Of a stretch of DNA of 64,000 nt, positions 62,484-64,000 are shown piece by piece; positions within the stretch are counted from its first letter, which is position 1; every line of letters starts with the position of its first letter. The DNA lies in NCBI GenBank assembly GCA_934539295.1, contig CAKTCN010000010.1, positions 1 through 64,000 of the forward strand, written 5' to 3'. A model generated the notes under the pieces. That model was not told the origin of the DNA, did no database searches, and worked only from the letters and a program-made list of their open reading frames with translations. This stretch comes from an uncultured Allosphingosinicella sp. (GTDB taxonomy: Bacteria; Pseudomonadota; Alphaproteobacteria; Sphingomonadales; Sphingomonadaceae). A program made the translations under genes and the position numbers.

Positions 62484-63746
62484 TCAGAGCAGGGTCTCGG
62501 CCGTGTGGATAAGGAGACCGACCAGACCGCCGACGAGCGTGCCGTTGATGCGGATATACTGAAGGTCCTTGCCGACCGCGCCTTCCAGCCGACCGGTGAC
62601 GGTACGTGCGTCCCAGCCGCGGATCGTGTCGGACACGAGCGTGACGATCCCGCCCCCATAGCTCGCCACGGCGCCGACGACGGCGCGGCGTGCGAACTGG
62701 TTGACGCTGGCCTTGAGTCGCTCGTCGCGCTGCAGCGTCTCGCCCAGCTGCCGGAGCGCTTCCCCGAACTTGCCCTTCATCGCCGCATCGGGACTGCGCG
62801 CCGCCTCCAGCAGTCCGGCGCGCGCCTTTTCCCAGAAGCCCTCGACCCAGTCGCCCACCGCCTTGTTGGCGAGCAGCTCGTTCTTCATCGCCTCGACCCT
62901 GGCCTGCGTCTCCGGATTGGCGGCAAGGTCGCGGGCGAGCTTCGCCAGGCTCTCCTCCACCTTGACGCGAAGCGGATGCGCAGGATCGATGGCAAGTTCG
63001 ATCATCAGCCGTCGCAGCGCATCGACAAGCGAGTCCGAGATCTTGGCGTCGAGCCCGGCCAGCCGCACCATCCAGCCGGACCGATCCTTGACCATGCCGC
63101 GTATCAGGTCCTCGTTGCCGTTGAGCGTGCGGCCCAGCCAGACGATCAGGCTGTCGAGCACAGGCACGTGGCGCGCATCGCCGATCGCCGTGTCGAGCGT
63201 GCGGCCGAGCAGGGGCGACACCTCCATGCTGCGCAGACGCGAGGACACTGCGCTCTTCACCATGCCGCCGAGCTTTTCCTGATCAAGCGCCTCCAGCACG
63301 CCGACGAAGAGCCTCGACGCGCCCTCGCGAAGTCGGCCCTGCTCCGGCGGGCGTTCGAGGAAGCGCCCCGCCGCGCCCGCCACGTCCACCTTGCGCATGC
63401 GGCGGGCCACAACCGAGGGAGTCAGGAAATTGTCGCGCAGGAAGGCCGCGAGCGTATCGCCGATCCGGTCCTTGTTGCGCGGGATGATGGCCGTGTGCGG
63501 GATCGGCAGGCCGAGCGGGTGGCGGAACAGCGCGGTGACCGCAAACCAGTCTGCCAGCCCGCCCACCATGGCGGCCTCGGCGAACGCCTTCACGAAGGAC
63601 CAGGCCGGGTGTGTGCCTTCCTGGGACGCCGCCAGCGCGAACAATGCCGCCATGGCGATCAGCATGCCGGTGGCGACCATCCGGGTAGATCCGGCGCCAC
63701 GTTCGGCGAGGTTGAAGCGGGCGGGTCCGGATGCGGGGGCGTTCAT
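62484..63746 (-). CDS. DUF445 domain membrane protein
   Basis: A 420-residue protein of the DUF445 (YjiN-like) family, of unknown function. Near the N-terminus a hydrophobic segment (MLIAMAALFALAAS) is followed by the family hallmark AEAAMVGGLADWFAVTALFRHPLGLPIPHTAIIP and NKDRIGDTLAAFL. A long helical middle part follows, and a second hydrophobic segment closes the protein (TLVGGLVGLLIHTAETLL). Both ends thus sit in the membrane with a helical domain between. The ATG at 63746 gives the natural start. The longer frame adds only 12 codons. Confidence 0.87.
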   Translation of the reverse strand: MNAPASGPARFNLAERGAGSTRMVATGMLIAMAALFALAASQEGTHPAWSFVKAFAEAAMVGGLADWFAVTALFRHPLGLPIPHTAIIPRNKDRIGDTLAAFLRDNFLTPSVVARRMRKVDVAGAAGRFLERPPEQGRLREGASRLFVGVLEALDQEKLGGMVKSAVSSRLRSMEVSPLLGRTLDTAIGDARHVPVLDSLIVWLGRTLNGNEDLIRGMVKDRSGWMVRLAGLDAKISDSLVDALRRLMIELAIDPAHPLRVKVEESLAKLARDLAANPETQARVEAMKNELLANKAVGDWVEGFWEKARAGLLEAARSPDAAMKGKFGEALRQLGETLQRDERLKASVNQFARRAVVGAVASYGGGIVTLVSDTIRGWDARTVTGRLEGAVGKDLQYIRINGTLVGGLVGLLIHTAETLL

Positions 63747-63778
63747 CACCGCCCCAATAGCCGAACCCGCCGCTTTGT

Positions 63779-64000
63779 TCACTCTGCTGCGTGCGGCGCG
63801 GGTGCGGGTCCGTGATCCTCAGGGCCGCGATAGGTGAGCAGGCGACCAAACTTCGGCGCGATCCAACGTTCGAAGCTGTCGGCGAGGCTGAAGCCCGCCG
63901 GCACGATCAGGAGGGTCAGCACCGTCGAGACGATCAGGCCGCCGATCACCACCGTGCCCATCGGCGCACGCCATGCGCCGTCACCCGACAGCGACAGCGC
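63779..64000 (-). CDS. RND efflux permease, C-terminal end (partial)
   Basis: The last 73 codons of a leftward gene that enters from beyond the right edge. GDGAWRAPMGTVVIGGLIVS followed by TLLIVPAGFSLADSFERW matches the final membrane helix of AcrB/HAE-type RND proton-driven drug exporters (RxPMGxxVIGGL motif). The hydrophilic tail is short. Substrate and partner genes lie outside the window. Confidence 0.85.
   Translation of the reverse strand, partial: ALSLSGDGAWRAPMGTVVIGGLIVSTVLTLLIVPAGFSLADSFERWIAPKFGRLLTYRGPEDHGPAPAPHAAE

Overview
The window is chromosomal DNA from a high-GC alphaproteobacterium, almost certainly a sphingomonad (order Sphingomonadales). The evidence is the Entner-Doudoroff gene order edd-glk-eda, an RNase E ending in a GWW motif, the gene neighbourhoods lspA/DUF3035, phaC/phasin and clpS/murA, many TonB-free envelope hydrolases typical of the group, and abundant intergenic palindromes built on TCGAGCGAAGTCGAGA. 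No plasmid or phage backbone, CRISPR array or intact insertion sequence is visible. The identification rests on recognised protein families and gene order, not on any search.

Layout. 1-2.9 kb: end of edd, then glk and eda as an overlapping Entner-Doudoroff operon. 3-4.1 kb: a DUF2459 protein and a PaaI-type thioesterase. 4.2-11.9 kb: an acyl-CoA degradation cluster with two acyl-CoA dehydrogenases reading left, and a third dehydrogenase, two short-chain dehydrogenases and a FadB-like bifunctional enzyme reading right from a shared 77-bp divergent control region holding a TTTACG/CGTAAA palindrome. 12.1-18.2 kb: AlkB-like dioxygenase, SleB-type cell-wall hydrolase, SH3-like lipoprotein, cytochrome b561, BipA/TypA and an HSL-family esterase. 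18.2-24.3 kb: a subtilisin-like lipoprotein with a beta-barrel-like C-terminus, tRNA-Gln, exopolyphosphatase, RlmE and an RTX-type calcium-binding protein. 24.5-33.2 kb: DsbA-like protein, M48 metalloprotease, RNase E, amidase and PBP1a, i.e. envelope and RNA-decay functions. 33.3-42.5 kb: prfB, a lipobox-bearing methyltransferase, a JAB-domain protein, thyA-folA-ribF, ileS-lspA and DUF3035. 42.6-47.6 kb: metC-like/sseA/S10 peptidase operon (leftward), then queF and a ketopantoate-reductase-like gene. 47.6-53.1 kb: two small DUF proteins, the YbbP/YbbA-type ABC exporter divergent from a TesA-type esterase, and glpX. 53.3-55.7 kb: phaC and a phasin (polyhydroxyalkanoate storage). 55.8-58.4 kb: a compositionally different islet (hypothetical gene, S66 LD-carboxypeptidase, odd repeats) wedged before clpS. 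58.4-64 kb: clpS, a Crp/Fnr regulator with an FNR-like box in front of it, murA, an amidohydrolase, a DUF445 membrane protein and the end of an RND efflux permease.

Most of the window is ordinary core genome, and I see no complete undescribed multigene system. The features most worth a second look are: a low-GC, enlarged mosaic segment inside the IleRS editing domain (38.88-39.16 kb); a pair of codon-aligned direct repeats that could encode a tiny peptide just upstream of clpS on the opposite strand; intergenic palindromes whose ends appear to supply the ribosome-binding sites of the genes behind them; and the likely regulatory sites at 6.6, 20.6, 53.2/55.1 and 59.6 kb.
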